A stretch of 7,356 nucleotides of DNA from an uncultured Coriobacteriaceae bacterium (GTDB taxonomy: Bacteria > Actinomycetota > Coriobacteriia > Coriobacteriales > Eggerthellaceae). The translations under genes were made by a program, and so were the position numbers. Positions 6,720 to 7,356 of the stretch are shown here, in pieces; within the stretch, counting starts at the first letter, position 1, and every line of letters starts with the position of its first letter. Below the pieces are notes generated by a model. It searched no databases. It had not been told where the DNA came from and saw nothing but the letters and a program-made list of their open reading frames with translations. The stretch covers positions 1 to 7,356 of the forward strand of contig URZP01000067.1 in NCBI GenBank assembly GCA_900552365.1, given 5' to 3'.

Positions 6720-6758
6720 TGCGGGTTCGCGGCGAATGCCGCAGCGACGAAACGTCGC
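6720..6758 (+). other. paired hairpins in the rplJ-rplL spacer
   Basis: TGCGG (6720-6724) pairs with CCGCA (6739-6743), enclosing TTCG-CGG-CGAA (6726-6736). A second hairpin, GCGACG-AAA-CGTCGC (6744-6758), follows directly. No T-run follows, so this is not a terminator; RNA processing or tuning of L10:L12 output is possible. The spacer ends with AAAGGA (6797-6802) before ATG 6810. Confidence 0.5.
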
Positions 6759-6809
6759 GACATTTGAATTTAAATCAGGCCGCATAGGCCGCTTTGAAAG
6801 GAATTTGAA

Positions 6810-6848
6810 ATGGCTCTGACCAATGAAGAGATTATCGAGGCCCTGAAA
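6810..6848 (+). pseudogene. rplL: 5' stub of ribosomal protein L7/L12 gene, broken by the junction
   Basis: MALTNEEIIEALK is the typical start of L7/L12. It follows rplJ at the usual distance with a suitable ribosome binding site (AAAGGA). After about 13 codons the expected L7/L12 sequence (a LLEV-type helix, then an Ala-rich hinge and C-terminal domain) is absent and sigma-factor sequence takes over in frame. The last few residues (IIEALK) could belong to either protein. L7/L12 is essential, so a real loss at this locus would need another copy. Confidence 0.75.
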
Positions 6849-7356
6849 TCGGGTAAAGAGGAGGCATTCCGATACATCTATAAAACTTACTATACAGATC
6901 TTTGCCGGATAGCGAGAGGGTATTTGACAGACTCTTATCTATCAGAATCTATAGTAGAAGATTTGGTGTATAGTCTATGGGAAAACCGCTCTAAAATAAC
7001 AATTAACACCTCATTGAAGAACTACCTTTTCAGAAGTGTAGCCAATAAGTGTATCAATTATCTTCAGCTTGAATATGTGAGAAGGGAAACGGCCTGCTCG
7101 TCAGAAGACCTGGTCATTTACAGCGATTTATGGTCCTTGGGCGAAAATCCGGTTGAGCATTTAGAGGGTAAAGAGCTACATTCTATTATCCAGAAGACGA
7201 TTGACGGCTTATCTCCGGAAACCCGGAAGGTATTTTTATTGAGTCGTTTTGAGAACAAAAGACAAGAAGAAATTGCCGAAATCATGGGAATCACTATTCA
7301 TACAGTGAAATATCACATGCGAAGTGCACTGGATAAACTGAAGGAAGCAGCAAGAT
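6810..7356 (+). CDS. ECF-type RNA polymerase sigma-70 factor, Bacteroidetes-like, fused in frame to the rplL start; runs off the right edge
   Basis: The frame is open for 182 codons to the window end. From about residue 14 it reads as an ECF sigma factor. Region 2 is SGKEEAFRYIYKTYYTDLC through VEDLVYSLWENR (about 14-60) and NYLFRSVANKCINYL (about 70-84). Region 4 is LSPETRKVFLLSRF (about 134-147) plus the helix-turn-helix QEEIAEIMGITIHTVKYHM (about 151-169). This is the type expanded in Bacteroides and often paired with a FecR anti-sigma factor and SusC/D systems. Only a few C-terminal residues seem missing. ATA, TTA and AGA codons recur here and are absent from rplJ. The native sigma start is probably near 6825-6850; the rplL residues are unlikely to be part of a natural product. 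Confidence 0.85.
   Translation, partial: MALTNEEIIEALKSGKEEAFRYIYKTYYTDLCRIARGYLTDSYLSESIVEDLVYSLWENRSKITINTSLKNYLFRSVANKCINYLQLEYVRRETACSSEDLVIYSDLWSLGENPVEHLEGKELHSIIQKTIDGLSPETRKVFLLSRFENKRQEEIAEIMGITIHTVKYHMRSALDKLKEAAR
6838..6852. other. probable chimeric junction
   Basis: To the left, codons end in G/C and the genes are Coriobacteriia-like. To the right, the DNA becomes A/T-rich (33% and 40% GC in two 60-base lines I counted, against 58% in one rplJ line) and the protein becomes a Bacteroidetes sigma factor. The exact point is blurred because ATTATCGAGGCCCTGAAA would suit either gene. Confidence 0.7.

Noticed and set aside
6810..7356. A natural new L7/L12-sigma fusion regulator
   Set aside because: It would cost an essential gene at its own locus, and codon use and GC change at the seam. 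An artefactual or artificial join explains everything seen.
1..7356. CRISPR arrays, tRNA or rRNA genes, insertion sequences, phage attachment sites
   Set aside because: I saw no regularly spaced repeats, tRNA-like cloverleaf, transposase motif or terminal inverted repeats on reading the window.

Overview
The window is almost entirely one high-GC bacterial genome segment, all genes on the + strand, followed by about 0.5 kb that looks like DNA from a different phylum. The long part (about 1-6845) fits a Coriobacteriia / Eggerthellales-type gut actinobacterium. The reasons are the near-exclusive use of G/C-ending codons, the look of the L10 sequence, and a tandem pair of SLC13-type permeases. 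This placement is from recognition, not from a search.

Layout: (1) 109-2112, a 667-residue three-helix membrane protein with a large extracytoplasmic part and a Ser/Ala/Gly tail, function unknown, closed by a strong terminator with a UUCG loop. (2) 2113-2425, spacer with a good sigma-70 promoter (2255-2283). (3) 2426-3913, SLC13/DASS-like permease copy A, then a terminator. (4) 3914-4326, spacer with a promoter region that still resembles that of copy A. (5) 4327-5811, permease copy B, gap-free and about 80% identical to copy A, then a terminator. (6) 5812-6197, a ribosomal protein L10 leader: two hairpins, an antiterminator that competes with a terminator, and a helix reaching the rplJ Shine-Dalgarno region. 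(7) 6198-6719, rplJ (L10). (8) 6810 onward, the start of rplL (L7/L12), which after about 13 codons turns in frame into a Bacteroidetes-type ECF sigma-70 factor running off the right edge.

Each permease and the membrane protein appears to be its own transcription unit, as each is closed by an intrinsic terminator. rplJ-rplL would be an autoregulated ribosomal operon.

The most important observation is the break at about 6840-6850. Codon use, GC content and protein family all switch in the middle of a reading frame, and an essential ribosomal gene is lost. The likeliest reading is a chimeric assembly or artificial join, not a new fusion protein. Apart from that, the most interesting biology is the L10 leader architecture and the paralogous permeases, whose substrate-site SNT motifs are both replaced. 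I do not see a convincing new multi-gene system.
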